NCBI GenBank assembly: GCA_004335635.1
Contig: QAXH01002324.1
Location: 1-34,062 of the forward strand
Direction of reading: 5' to 3'
Length of the DNA stretch: 34,062 bases
Source of the DNA: Chloromonas sp. AAM2
Lineage: Eukaryota > Chlorophyta > Chlorophyceae > Chlamydomonadales > Chlamydomonadaceae
Translations under genes and position numbers: made by a program
Notes under the pieces: model-generated
Told to the model about the DNA's origin: nothing
Database searches by the model: none
The model's input: only the letters and a program-made list of their open reading frames with translations
Shown: one piece after another, positions 1 to 10,097 of the stretch
Layout: every line of letters starts with the position of its first letter
Position numbering within the stretch: the first letter of the stretch is position 1

Positions 1-95
1 CTGCCCGGTGTGTGCCTGCCTGCCCGGTGTGTGCCTGCCTGCCCGGTGTGTGCCTGCCTGCCCGGTGTGTGCCTGCCTGCCCTGTGTGTGCTTGC
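1..95. repeat. 19-bp minisatellite, five units
   Basis: Four perfect head-to-tail copies of a 19-base unit (CTGCCCGGTGTGTGCCTGC) fill 1-76, and a fifth, slightly diverged copy fills 77-95. The array touches the left edge, so its true length is unknown. It directly abuts the last visible glutathione reductase exon, so it lies in that gene's next intron. Cysteine-rich reading frames across it are repeat translations, not genes. Confidence 0.95.
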
Positions 96-1386
96 CTTGG
101 CATTGTTGAGCGTGTTCTTGTACGCGCCGTTGAGGCGCAGCAGCTCCTTGCGCTTGGCCTCGAGCATGCGCGTCCAGTCGTGCGCGGGCTGCGGCCGCTG
201 CTCCCACCTGACACAAGACACACACTCGGGACATGGCCGACTGTGTGTGACCTGGGCCCAACAAAAAGGCTAAACCGGAAAGACTGCGGCCTGCTGCCAA
301 AAGGAGCCCAAACAGGCCATTTCTCCAAGGCTGCGACCTGCTGCATTCGTCGGTGCATGTTGACAGGAAAACAGCCATCACAGATGCTGAGCAGTGCATG
401 ACTGGATGGTGTGGGCCATGTGTGTCGCTAAAGGCATGGCAGGCGACCCCATCAGGAAACATGATGGCCGTCTGGCAACAGCGCACAGCCCAGCGGACGC
501 ATCCGTGTGGGGCCTGGGCCCGACACTGTGTGTGCTGCACTCACCCGAATCCCACGCTGTCATGGAACGAGTCTGCGTACTCGCTGGCGTACACCATGAG
601 CTTCTTGGGCACGCACCCGCGCAGCACACACCTGACGCGAGGGGAAACAGGCACCGGCGCGGCATGTCATGCACATGTGGGGCTGGCAGAAAGGGTTACC
701 GCAGTGCTTGGCAGCATGGCAGCACGCGCCACTTGATGTGCTTGTCAGCTGCCCTGGGCCTTGAGTACTGATGTGACTTAGGGATACATAGATTGGGTCA
801 TCTTGGTAGCAATGGCATGTCCATGCTCCTGCCCATGCCTCAGGGCAGACAGTCGTGTGGCTTGTACTCACGTGCCTCCAATGCCGCCCTTGGTCTCCGA
901 GCTTTTGAAGTCAAACGGCAACTCACAGACTGCCACCTTGGCGCCTGCAAGTCGGCAATCAGGTTAACGGAAAAGCACGAAATCTGGACAAGGAGGGACC
1001 TGAAAACGTCGACATGCTGAGTTACACAGCCTGGCGCCAGCTGGCTTTATCAGAATGCAGTGATGGGTTGCATTGTGAAGCGATTGATATTACCAGGTAT
1101 CATATTCAGCTGATGGTCAAATGCTGCTGAGGCTCCTGGCAGCCACAGGACAAGTCCAGAAATCTCATGACTAGCAATGCCAATCTAACTCTTCATGGGA
1201 CGCTGTGCCATTGATCACCCAACAGCCAATGACCTCCCAGAAACTCTTGCGCCAGCTCTCACCATAGCCAGCGGCAATGCGTGAGCCTCTCACGCCCCCA
1301 CTGCCAGCTCCAATGGTGAACAGGTCAAAGTCATACTGCACGCTGGTGCCGTTGCCGTTGCCAGTAGCAGCCAAGGCCGTTAACAT
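96..1386 (-). CDS. Glutathione reductase, N-terminal part (runs off left edge)
   Basis: FAD-dependent NADPH:glutathione-disulfide oxidoreductase that regenerates GSH. Four exons are visible: 1386-1263, 944-872, 631-545 and 207-96, joined by GT-AG introns with matching phases. The product opens with a short Gly/Asn-rich leader. It continues with [19 protein letters not shown] (the GxGxxG FAD-binding loop), [20 protein letters not shown], then [19 protein letters not shown], which holds the redox-active CVLRGC disulfide. Next come the [14 protein letters not shown] and [13 protein letters not shown] segments typical of plant and algal glutathione reductases. The ATG at 1386 gives a cytosolic-type start. 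A spliced upstream transit-peptide exon cannot be excluded, because a possible acceptor lies just before the ATG. The last visible exon ends AAG|GCAAGC, apparently a GC donor. The NADPH and interface domains lie outside the window. Confidence 0.9.
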
Positions 1387-2066
1387 TCCTGTGGGCCATG
1401 GCAGTGTGTAATCACATACATCAAGCCAGGTTCATGATGATGTTCACAATGGGAGCAGGTACTTTCTTACCACGATTAGAGGAGGGCTCGAAGGGCAGAG
1501 TACTCCCTGGTTGTGTGAGAGAACACCCTCTTAAGCCTGTGATTGGACAGGTGCACAGACTAAAAAGTCTGTCCAAGTGGGCTGCAGCTTCCCATCAAAA
1601 CAATCAGGCCATGTCATACTGACTACGATTTCCACCTGGTGCAGATGATGACGACACATGCCCAGCACGCGATCCGCAGGTCTGCCACTGAACCCCTGCA
1701 ATTGCATGAGAGTGATTCGTTTGCAGAGGCTCCTTGCACGCTGATGTGTTTAGATCAGCTTTGATCAACACCTTGTCTACGTAATTCGCCGAGGCGGGCC
1801 GCAAGTACAGGCCTGCCTAGAGCAACTCGCCCGGTAGATTGTCCGAGAATCATCGTGTTGTTGAGATTATATGGCAACGAGGCATCAACTCTGTATGATA
1901 ACATGGCCGCCACGTGGCAATTTCCCACTCAGACTTCAACCGTCTGAAACCTTGCAGGAGTGTGCGCCTCACTCAGCTGATCTAGTTCAGCTGGTGTTAA
2001 TAGTGCTGGTCACCCTGATCTACACCCAGCTTCTTGGTACTGCATACTAGGGACATACCACATACC
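1387..2066. other. Region upstream of glutathione reductase, no gene recognised
   Basis: About 680 bases between the glutathione reductase start and the first inverted-repeat element. It must hold that gene's 5' leader and promoter. I see no conserved protein, RNA gene or dispersed repeat. The short frames on either strand match nothing I recognise. Confidence 0.5.
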
Positions 2067-2357
2067 AAAAAAGAAAGAAGTCTGCCAGTTCTGGGACAAT
2101 AGTTGAATGGTGTTCTGGAGCTGGGTGGGACGTGAGGTGATCCACAACTGTCGACGTAGAGGCTCCAGATCACTGTCATCACGTGGGTACGTGGCCTTGG
2201 AGCATGCAAGTATTCAGATGGCCTCCGCAATGCTATCGAGTCCAAATCACGGTATTTCAAAGGCAAGATGTGTTTGCCTGTTTGGTAGTGGCAGGTCTAC
2301 GCGCGCAACACACGAGTTTGCTCAAGAGAGTGAAGCAACTGGCAAACTTTTTTTTCC
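2067..2357. mobile_element. TIR element copy 1 (MITE-like), right end decayed
   Basis: The left end is an A-rich run followed by the family core CTGCCAGTTCTGGGACAA at 2082-2099. The right end at 2337-2357 is a decayed inverse copy, AACTGGCAAACT followed by a T-run. The subterminal stretch at about 2103-2137 is nearly identical to one next to the copy at 30809. No coding capacity is seen. Target duplications cannot be called because both outer edges are homopolymers. Confidence 0.6.
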
Positions 2358-2570
2358 TATGGCGGGTTTCAACTCTATCTGGAGACCTTCCAAACATCTT
2401 GTTGGCCCAGCGAATAGTGAAAACCGGGGCCCGCTGCTTTGTGGCCCCGCAGGCGCCCACACATGCTTCCTGAGCGCACAAATCAGCGGCATCCTACAAC
2501 CTGCTTACGTGACAAGTGACCAATAACAAAACAACAACCCTTTATTTTGCTGATTGTGCACGCAAACATA

Positions 2571-2778
2571 CAAAAGAAAAGTTTGCCAGTTCTGGGACAA
2601 TTCCTGGGAGTAACACCGGAACCGGTGTTGTAAGTTCCCGTTGTGGGAAGCCGCCACCAGGTGTTCCAGCTGTGAGTCTTCTTCATCCATTTTTTCATCG
2701 AGTTGTTCCATCATGTAAGCAGTTGCATTGTCAAGTTTTCACGGCTGTATGTCCCAGAACTGGCAAACATCTTTTTTG
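2571..2778. mobile_element. TIR element copy 2 (MITE-like), both ends present
   Basis: About 208 bp bounded by inverted repeats: an A-rich run plus GTTTGCCAGTTCTGGGACAA at 2581-2600, and the inverse GTCCCAGAACTGGCAAAC at 2751-2768 plus a T-run. Eleven bases inside the left core is a palindrome of 8-bp arms, AACACCGG-AA-CCGGTGTT (2612-2629). No gene is inside. It ends next to the dispersed repeat that starts at about 2795. Confidence 0.8.
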
Positions 2779-2794
2779 CGCACTGGGTGAGCCT

Positions 2795-3046
2795 TGTGTG
2801 TGCGCTATCAGAGTATAGTTTGTAGCTACCGCAGGCTCCAGAGCCAAAGCTTGATCGTGTGAGCCCTTGTGGATCTGCGTCTCTGATCTAAATACACAAG
2901 AGAGTATGCCGGCGGTATGCACTCCCACCTTGCAAAGCGTTGGCATTATAGCGTCCCAAGTCCTTTCTCTATCAAACCTTGCCCCAAGCTCCCGGAACTG
3001 CATCACCTTGCTTGATGGAGCTTCAGTATCGGATTGACAGGCAACG
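2795..3046 (-). repeat. Dispersed repeat R3, copy A, frame conserved with copy B
   Basis: About 250 bases that recur in inverted orientation at 27242-27476. Both copies read as one open frame, including TLCKVGVHTAGILSCVFRSE and a conserved end, NYTLIAHT. They differ by substitutions plus two length changes of 12 and 9 bases, so the frame is kept. I do not recognise the peptide. It is best read as a fragment of a transposon-encoded protein. Confidence 0.75.
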
Positions 3047-3182
3047 CACGACCATTCTGGCACGTTGCGCATGGGACCAGGAACGTGCGGCTTGCTCAAC
3101 GCAGGTGCAGCTATACAAACTGAACTATTCTGCACTATTGCACTATTGCACGGACAATCCGTCACAGGCCACATGATGACGT

Positions 3183-3251
3183 ACAGGTCGCATATCGCAT
3201 GTCTCATCTTCAGCCATCATCACAGGTCGCAAATTGCATGCTTTATCTTCA
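3183..3251. repeat. Imperfect tandem duplication, about 39-bp period
   Basis: A block starting CAGGTCGCATATCGCATG at about 3183 is followed by a diverged second copy, CAGGTCGCAAATTGCATG, at about 3222. Both end in a TCATCTTCA/TTATCTTCA string. The duplication lies just upstream of the Fanzor pseudogene and has no evident function. Confidence 0.55.
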
Positions 3252-3257
3252 CTTCCA

Positions 3258-3758
3258 CTGTACACTTGAACAGCCACCGGACGCATGCGGACAACAACAA
3301 GCAGACAGGCGAGAAGGGCACTTACCCGGCCTATAGACAGAAAAGGTTGGCAGGATACGAGCAGATTCTAGAAGCAGCGGGCATTGGCCAGCTTGGTGAA
3401 GCAGGCGTCCAGGGGCAGCAGCTGCAAACAAGACACCGTACTCTTCTTTGGCAGTGCAGCTGCAGGCAGTGGCAGTGGCATCATCAGCAGACAGTATGGA
3501 GGAGCACCGGTGAAGCAGGTCGAGCACGCTCTGGAGCATTCTGGCTTGACTGTCCTACCCATGGACGAGTTCAACCCTTCCGAGTACTCACTTCATTTTG
3601 CCCAGGTATTGGGTATTCTCGTACAAATGTGTCTGACATGACATATCGTGTGCAGGTGGGACCGTGACGTGAACGCGGCAAGGATCATGATCATCGTGGC
3701 AAGGTGGCAGCCAGCAGGCAAACTAGGGAGACCTGGCATGTTATCAAGAGGACGGTAA
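3258..3758 (+). pseudogene. Fanzor (TnpB-like) pseudogene, copy A, C-terminal half
   Basis: Remnant of a Fanzor-type RNA-guided nuclease gene, the eukaryotic relatives of transposon-borne TnpB. Visible blocks are HRTHADN...EKGT...YRQKRLA, then VLFFGSAAAGSGSGIISRQ with GGAPVKQ (the region before RuvC-III), then LPMDEFNPSEY at about 3558-3590. The last resembles the RuvC-III DEFxTS motif and its aspartate is codon 3564-3566. After a gap comes WDRDVNAAR (3657-3683), the conserved end of the zinc-ribbon domain, and a stop at 3756. Against copy B there is an 8-base insertion near 3365-3372 that breaks the frame. The zinc ribbon has lost its first CxxC; 3606-3655 could be a tiny intron or decay. 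The N-terminal half, with RuvC-I and RuvC-II, is not visible. The copy is not functional. Confidence 0.7.
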
Positions 3759-4025
3759 ATGTGCTTGGAAAGGACAAGGGCAGCAATACCATGCTGCATT
3801 TGAGCCTGCAGTTGTTCTTGCGAACTTATTTCAAGCATGGTGCTTGTGTGCCACTCATTCAGCCTCAAGGTGCTTGCTGTTTAGCTTTGCTGTTAAATGA
3901 TGTTCTTGACATGCTGCGCTGTACGTTTTACACGGTCTCACGCATCAATTATTGGGATGAGGGAGGGTGCTGCTTAATGAGCAGCAACCAGCCAAGCCAG
4001 GTGTTGTCAGTGAGCAGATACAGGG
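3759..4025. other. Spacer between Fanzor copy A and repeat R4
   Basis: About 270 bases downstream of the Fanzor pseudogene stop. Short open frames exist, but none has a recognisable motif. In a Fanzor element this would be 3' flanking transposon sequence. Confidence 0.4.
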
Positions 4026-4140
4026 TGCTGTGTGCCAGTTGCTGACAATGCCATGCTAAAGTGTCCCTAATGAAATATCGTGGTGCCGGTCCATTGTATT
4101 GAAGAGTCGCGTTTTTTTGCATTACGCGGCCAAATTTATC
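4026..4140 (-). repeat. Dispersed repeat R4, copy 1
   Basis: About 115 bases that recur at 20535-20650, 26994-27115 and 33839-33943. Shared blocks, on the strand opposite to this copy's plus strand, are CGACTCTTCAATACA, an AGGGACACTTTAGCA-like string, and GTCAGCAACTGG at the end. It lies about 270 bases beyond the Fanzor copy A stop. It is non-coding as far as I can see and could be a transposon terminal region. Confidence 0.75.
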
Positions 4141-4543
4141 AAGAGAAAAGGAGTTATCCACTTATCACATCATGTCTGAGTTTGCACTAAGTTTGCCCTG
4201 GAGTTGATCGGGAGCACCCCATCTTGAAGCCACCCACCAGTTTGTGGTGTTTGTGGTGTCGTCACCATCTTCACATCTGCATCAGATAGAACTCGTAATC
4301 AATATGACATGGCTTGCTTGGTTTTATGGGCAGCTGCAGAGGGCACACTAGGGCGGGGAGGGGTTGCCAAACTGCCGCAACCAACAGAACTCAAACCTTT
4401 GTTGGGCTCGCGAAATTGGCCCTGCAGTTGCGGCAGAGCACTGCCACGGGTCACTCAACAGGTAGTGCTCGCAAGGATTCAGAGCAGACGACGACACCGG
4501 GCAGATATCGAGCAACACAAGCAAAGCCTTGGACGTCACAAGC

Positions 4544-7244
4544 ATGTCGGCTTCCAACCCTGCGGCCATCAATCCCCAGAGCGGGCCCTTTGTTCCAATC
4601 CCTAGAGCGCGAGAAAGAAAGCCTCAGAAGAAAGGTTAGTAAGATGCACGGCCACGCTGTCTCTCTGTCCCTGTCGCCCTCCTTGCTTGCGTCCCTTGCT
4701 CACACCCTGTCCTTTTCGCCTGACTTGCTCCCCCCGCCTCCCTTGCGCCGCGCAGCGGCTCCCGTAGCTGACGAAGAGCAAGAAGGCCGTGCCAAGCGAC
4801 AGCGAAGGTACACATCACATGGATTCAGGTCATCCAGCACAACCCGCTTTTGCACCTCTTCACTCCGGGGCTGTATGAGTTGCTTCTGAATGGCTTAACT
4901 TAAATAGCAACTGATGTCTGGTAGTAATTAGCTCAGCTTGTATGCATGGCGTCACAATTGACTTCACCCAAGGCCCACAGCTCATGACTTTCTGCATGAT
5001 GCCACGAGAAGCTGCGGATTTCTGGTTTGCTACATGCTGCTTAGCCTGCACAGGGCATTTTATACGTCTTCCACTGCCTTGCTCGTTCAGGGCGCCCGAG
5101 TGGATGGCACAAGACTTCAGTGTTGATGACCAGATAGCCCAACTAGACAGCTACAAGCGCACTTTGGCAGAGGCAGAGTTAGCCAAGCCTGTCAAGGCAA
5201 AGCCTGATGTGACCCGCATGACCAACTGGCGCCTTACAGACCCTGCTACCATGGTGGTCGAGCTCGGTACGGGCATTCTCACTCTCACGTCACAGCATTC
5301 ATGCAGATTCATGTCCATGCTGCGGGGAGCAGAGCAGAAGTTTTCAACGTCCTTTGGCTGTTGGTCCAGCCTGCTCAGCATGGCAGTCTAGCAGTTCTGG
5401 CAGCTGTTGACTGTGTTTGTGCAAGTGATGCCTCAGCAAGGCCGCAGTGTCGCTTCACAGGGGCACCATGCACGGCCATGAGCACAGTCAGCAGCTGGAC
5501 CAAAGCCCTGCCATGCATGCTGAACACACATTCACCGTGGATTCACAGTGCCCACACAAGCGTTCCAAGGGAGGCCAAACAAAGCACATCAGAATTCATC
5601 AAGCAGTGCTTCATTAACATCATCCCCTTAGGCTCAGATGCATGTTTTTGTACCTTGATGGGCCACTTTGTGGACTGCAGCCCACGCTGCACACACTTGT
5701 TGCTATGGTCCCAGCGGCATATGACTACTGCGCTGCACTCGGTCAACGGCTGGCTGCCGGATGTGCATGCCTTGTGTACCGCTCACATGCTCCCTTGAAC
5801 TCTGCAGCCAGCCTTCCTGTCCATTGGCCGGCTGCCCTTCTTTCAACACACTTCTTTCAGTGCACACGTATTCGCACGTGTTGCCGCAGAACATGGCGGC
5901 AAGAAGTACCGAGGCGTTCTCAAGAGGACTGGTGTGTCGCCCATTGCGGGCGTGGTGCAGGAGGTGCGTGCCCAGGGGCCTGCATGCCTGACGCCTGAGC
6001 AACGGCCTGTGCTCTTGGGTTCTATTGGCTTTTAACCACTTGCATGAACATCCTTACCACGTTTGGCTTTCACCAACCTCTGCCCTGTTTTGCATGTTGG
6101 TAACAACACAAGTTCCGTGCAGTCCTGCCATGCACTCCCTTTCCTGCCCAGGACTACGAGCCCACTGCCGGCGTAAAGGACCAGTGCGCGCTGTGCAACC
6201 TGCCCCTCACGCACCCCGTGCACCCCGGTGAGAGGCCAGGGACAGACAAGATGAAACTGGGCAGTGCCAGCTTATAGATACAGCGTCAACGCTTCAATTG
6301 CCATCTCAAACCTTCAGCCTTCATGTGCGTTGCAGAGCACGCACAAGTGCATGCACCTGAATGTACGTGGGGCAAGAGTCAGCAGGTGGTGTTTGCAAGT
6401 ACAGCTCGCTGTTGACGGAATGTAGCATGGTGCACCACGGTTTGGCCGGTGCGTGTGTGTGTGTGTGTGTGTGTGTTGTCGCAGCTGATGACGAGCTGCA
6501 GGGCGTGGTACGCGTGGCCATCAGCGCGCACTGGGTGGCGCACGTGCACCTGGTCTGCGGCCTGTGGGCGCCCGAGGTGTACGAGGATCAGCACGGAAAC
6601 CTGGTAGGCGACCCTGGACTGACCACTGGGCCAACAGACATAGCAATTAATGTCTTGTCACTGACCTGCCTTCCAGTTGGATGTAGTCATGGTGTTGTTA
6701 GCAGTAAACCAAAGCCAAGACACTTCGGTCCAGTCCAGGCAGTTCCGCCCGGCACTGAGGCGGCCAGCTCCGCCGCCGTGTGCAGGTCAACCTCTCAGGG
6801 GCTGTGAGGCGAGCGAGGGCTCTCAAATGCGCCAAGTGCAAGGAGCGAGGCGCGGGCATCTGCTGCGCCCACCGCGGCTGCCAACGAGTGTACCACCTGC
6901 CCTGCGCTCACGAGCTGGGCTGCGAGGTAGAGGTGAGTGGGCCTCGTGGGGCAGGGGCAGACAGGAGAGCGCTGTCAAGATCAGCAAATCACAGGTTTAA
7001 CAAGGTGAGGCAAAGGTGAGTGGCCCCAAGGTGCGAGCAAGTGCATTACATGCACATCATTTGTGTTTTCATCCCTGTCTTTCTATGCCGGTGTAAGCAG
7101 GCTGGGTGGCAGGCTGCCATGCGTCCCCATAATGGCATTGCTTGTTATTGAGTGGTCTGCCTGTCCCGCCTGGTTTGTGTGCTGTTGTAGGAGTCAAAGT
7201 TTACGCTGCTGTGTCCAATCCACTCCCAACAAGATCAAGATTGA
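4544..7244 (+). CDS. Extended PHD-finger (ePHD) nuclear protein
   Basis: Eight exons, 4544-4634, 4756-4807, 5091-5266, 5890-5963, 6152-6227, 6485-6603, 6786-6932 and 7191-7244, join in frame to give 262 aa. Basic stretches RARERKPQKK and RAKRQR near the N-terminus look like nuclear-localisation signals. The C-terminal half is an ePHD/HC5HC2H zinc-binding domain: DQCALC, then HVHLVCGLWAPEVYEDQHG, LKCAKC, CCAHRGC, YHLPCAH and the closing LCPIH. In the family such domains occur in chromatin-associated proteins and bind histone tails or DNA. The central region (QIAQLDSYKRTL, VSPIAGVVQE) matches nothing I can name. The exon 4 acceptor at 5890 was chosen over a nearer one at about 5870 because only it keeps phase. 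The ATG at 4544 is the first usable start seen. Confidence 0.85.
6449..6475. repeat. (GT)n microsatellite at an acceptor
   Basis: About thirteen GT dinucleotides lie immediately upstream of TGTCGCAG, the acceptor of exon 6 of the ePHD gene. The run takes the place of a pyrimidine tract. Confidence 0.85.
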
Positions 7245-8200
7245 GCAGCGGTTATTAGAGTACAGTGACTTGACCAACACCCTAGTGACAAGAACCCGTA
7301 CCCATGCCAAAGCATGGGCTGCACAGTTTGGGCCAAGCACCATGGCCCCCAGATGTGTGCTGGACTTTGCAGCTGGCATCCAGGCATGCTGGTAGCACCA
7401 GTGCGTGCTGGGATGCAGTTGCACGTGGTGGGCGCATACTTCCAGTAAACCCTCTGGACAGAGACGACCTTGGACTGAAGGTCAGCCTGACGCTGTCCTG
7501 CTTTGTGAAACAAAAGAAAGCACTGGAGGCAGCGTAGTTGCAGGTCAGCGCTGCATCTGCATGCTCAGGAGTTACATTGCCCAGGGCGCATGGCCTCGAT
7601 ACCCGGTGTATTCATGTCGCTGCTACCCTGCTGTTGCTGTGCATGCATCGCCTGTGCCCGCAGCTGTGCTCGATCCTTACAACCATTTGAAACTGGACCC
7701 CTTGACTGGACCCCTGGACATGTTTGTGCCACGGACTATACGCATGCAATTAGTCGCCAACCACAAACAACCGATGTTTCATCAAGGATGCGTGTGCAAA
7801 TGTTTGTTTTCAGCATTTACGCTGCCATGCAGATAAGTTGTCCACGCAGCATGGGGTGCTGTTCATACACAGTGGAAGCTATAGCTTGCTGAGGCGTGAG
7901 GACCAATGTGCCATTGGCGGGCAAGCCATCTTGAACTGAGCCAGCAGATTGCAGTCAGCTCATTTGCAACTGATAAATGCTGATAGAGGCAATACCTCCT
8001 AAGTGCCTGGCTCTTGGCTATTTTGCTGCTGTCAGGCCAATTCTTAAAGTCGGTTTACATTTGACAGGCGGACAGGGTGTGCTACGGGATTCTTTCCAAA
8101 GCCAGATACAGCAGAGGATTAAAACCTACAACACCACTGACGTCAGATACATGTTTCATGCTTTTTCGTTATGCTTTTGTTGCCATTGATTGCTTTTCAC
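7245..8200. other. Region downstream of the ePHD gene, no gene recognised
   Basis: About 950 bases that must contain the 3' end of the ePHD transcript. Open frames up to 143 codons exist around 7405-7836, but their composition and lack of motifs do not support a gene. No repeat shared with the rest of the window was seen here. Confidence 0.45.
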
Positions 8201-8490
8201 AAGAGGGGAGGGATTCCAACCCGTCCAACCTACATGTGAAGGGGATTGCGACACGCCAGGATTGTAGTGCTGGCGGCCAACCCCTTGAGGTGCTATCCCG
8301 CCCGCATACCTCGTTAGACCCAAAATGGGGCCTGAACATGTGCATATCGTTCAATGTTCATTGTCTCTAAAGTGTATTGTCTCAACACATCCGTCTGGTT
8401 GCATCCACAAAATGGAGGATACATCAATCGTCTCTACTACAGTCACCTGTCATGTTAGTGTCTGGTTGTATCCTTCGTCTCAAGCCTCAA
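8201..8490 (-). repeat. Dispersed repeat R2, full-length copy
   Basis: About 290 bases nearly identical, in inverse orientation, to 22742-23022. One terminus reads TTGAGACGAAGGATAC (at 8490 here) and the other CCCTCCCCTCTTGTG (at 8201 here). Inside, GGATACAACCAGAC and GGATGCAACCAGACGGAT form a loose direct repeat about 55 bases apart. It lacks coding capacity. On its own strand it follows a glutamine-rich frame, as at the locus near 22745. Confidence 0.8.
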
Positions 8491-8700
8491 GTGGCAGGCA
8501 CACGAGTAAGCAGGGACAGGAGGGTGGTTGGACCGTGCCAGAAAAGGCTGGCAGGGGTACGGGTGCAAGTGTTGTTGAGGCTGGTGCGATGTGTGTTGCT
8601 GTTGAGGGTGTTGCCTGAGTGGCATGATACCCGAGTTTGTTCGGACTGTCATCACGAGAAGAAACTGCCAGTTTTGCACCGCGCAGAAGTCAGTCCTGTT
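8455..8700 (-). pseudogene. Decayed Fanzor C-terminal tail, copy D
   Basis: A minus-strand open frame rich in Gln, His and Pro (RQHPQQQHTSHQPQQHLH) runs straight into repeat R2. The arrangement matches the locus at 22500-22745, where a clear Fanzor zinc-ribbon end is followed by a Gln-rich tail and then R2. The expected WDRDVNAAR motif is not preserved here. The assignment rests on position, CAA/CAG-rich composition and the shared R2 junction, so it is an inference. Confidence 0.4.
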
Positions 8701-8854
8701 AGAGGCACTTCTGCTGCAGCAGACATTGCTGGGACGGTTCCTTTATGTTGAAGTGTTCGCCCAGACTGGTCTCAATCTGTCTTTGCAAGCAGGTGGTGCG
8801 CACCACGGAGCACGTCTACGCTTTTTGACAGACCTCACAAAAGCCACTTTCGGT

Positions 8855-9517
8855 CTAAAAAACAGGAGTTTGCCGGTTCTGGGACAATATCTGGGAATAT
8901 CGCCAGGCACCAGTGTGGTGTTGTAAAGTGTGATTGTGTATCCTGTGGTGTGTGCGGTTGTTGCAGTGTGTTGCACTGCCACTTCTGGGACAGCAAAGCA
9001 GGAGATAGGAACTACAGTGTCAGACTCTTTGTATACACACACGCACACGCACCAAGAAACGTAGCAAGTATTCACCACACAATAGTTCTCATCAGTCAAT
9101 ACGTCAGGGCACACGAACAGTCACAACATGAACCCGTCAAATTGCCACGTGGGTTTTGTCGCTTGATGCAAGTGTCATGCAACTCATGCGCTGACGGCAA
9201 TGGCCCAGCCTGTCGTTTCAGTCAGGTATAGATGCAGACGAGTGGCAAATGTGGTGCCATGAATCATCATGTAGGTAAAAAGCCTCCAGAGCAGCATAGG
9301 ATGATCAAGCAACAAATCGAGTTGTACAGTTGTTTAACCAACCGCGAAAAATTGTTGGCCACCTACTGTAACCAAAATGTCATGAGCCCCTGCCTCCGTG
9401 ACTAGCCCTAGACCCTGTACTCTGGTTGAACCCTGCTTCCACGGCTCTCCTATCCCACACTGGTTCCAGTGTCGCTCTGGAAACTGTCCCAGAACTGGCA
9501 AGCATCTTTTTTTTCTA
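8855..9517. mobile_element. TIR element copy 3, about 660 bp, both ends present
   Basis: The left end is an A-run, then GAGTTTGCCGGTTCTGGGACAA (one mismatch to the core) up to 8887. The right end is CTGTCCCAGAACTGGCAAG then a T-run at 9484-9515. Just inside the right end is the family palindrome CACACTGG-TT-CCAGTGTC. An internal stretch around 9110-9146 (ACACGAACAGTCACAACATG) also occurs in copy 5 at about 12130. No gene is evident within it. It could be one long element or two elements with one end lost from each. Confidence 0.6.
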
Positions 9518-10097
9518 GCAGGGCGTGCGTTGCAATACGCACCGTTTCACAGCCAGAGAGGCCACAAAACTTTGCTCACCGGGTAGAAATGCTATTTGCA
9601 CGGCATTCAAAGCGCGGACAAGCTAGTGAGGTAGCCGTCCCACCATTACAGGTTTTGCAGCATAGTGGCCACATGGTCACAGCTTCCGCAGCATTTAGAC
9701 CTACTTCAAAACCGCGATCATCTGCTGAATCCAATGGCCAGCGCATCCCGGGTGTGGATGAATGGCGGGACAAGCACAAATAGTTTTGGTTTTCGTCCAA
9801 TCATTTGAATTGTCGCAAAGTTGTGCCCTCCCTGGTACGCGGCATCAACCAGGCCAGCGGTGTTTCCATTCCCGGTGTAGCAGTTCATACTACAGACTCA
9901 CTGCAGGCAAAAAAAAATGTTTGCCAGTGTGCCAGTTCTGGGACAAAAATCTGTCACGTGTGGATAATTCTAGTACGACAAAACCCTCGGCTTCGAGGAA
10001 CTTGCGTAGATGCAGCGCCTTATCATTAGTCAATCAAAAGCGTAACCATTGAGACGAGTAGCGCCGGCCTGAACGAGAGTGAAGCTGTTTCGTGGAA
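9518..10097. other. Region upstream of the EF-hand-like gene, with a lone TIR end
   Basis: About 580 bases before the start at 10098. At 9908-9945 it holds a single half-site of the inverted-repeat family: an A-run, then TTTGCCAGTGTGCCAGTTCTGGGACAA with a small internal duplication of GCCAGT. Otherwise I recognise neither genes nor RNA. The promoter of the downstream gene should lie here. Confidence 0.5.

Noticed and set aside
1..95. Possible CRISPR array from short direct repeats
   Set aside because: The units are contiguous with no spacers, and the DNA is eukaryotic nuclear.
1..401. Cysteine-rich open frames at the left edge (about 87 and 129 codons)
   Set aside because: They are translations of the 19-bp minisatellite and the antisense of a glutathione reductase exon.
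4314..4889. Long plus-strand frame of 191 codons before the ePHD exons
   Set aside because: It crosses two real exons in the wrong frame and reads through the intron as Ser/Leu-rich low-complexity sequence.
5870..5889. Acceptor at about 5870 for ePHD exon 4
   Set aside because: It puts the exon in the wrong phase. The acceptor at 5889 keeps the frame through all eight exons.
8625..8755. Plus-strand frame with TRVCSDCHHEKKLPVLH, resembling the first zinc knuckle of Fanzor/TnpB
   Set aside because: It overlaps, on the opposite strand, the Gln-rich tail whose position relative to R2 matches the Fanzor locus at 22500. The flanking residues lack the DEFxTS motif, so chance similarity is more likely.
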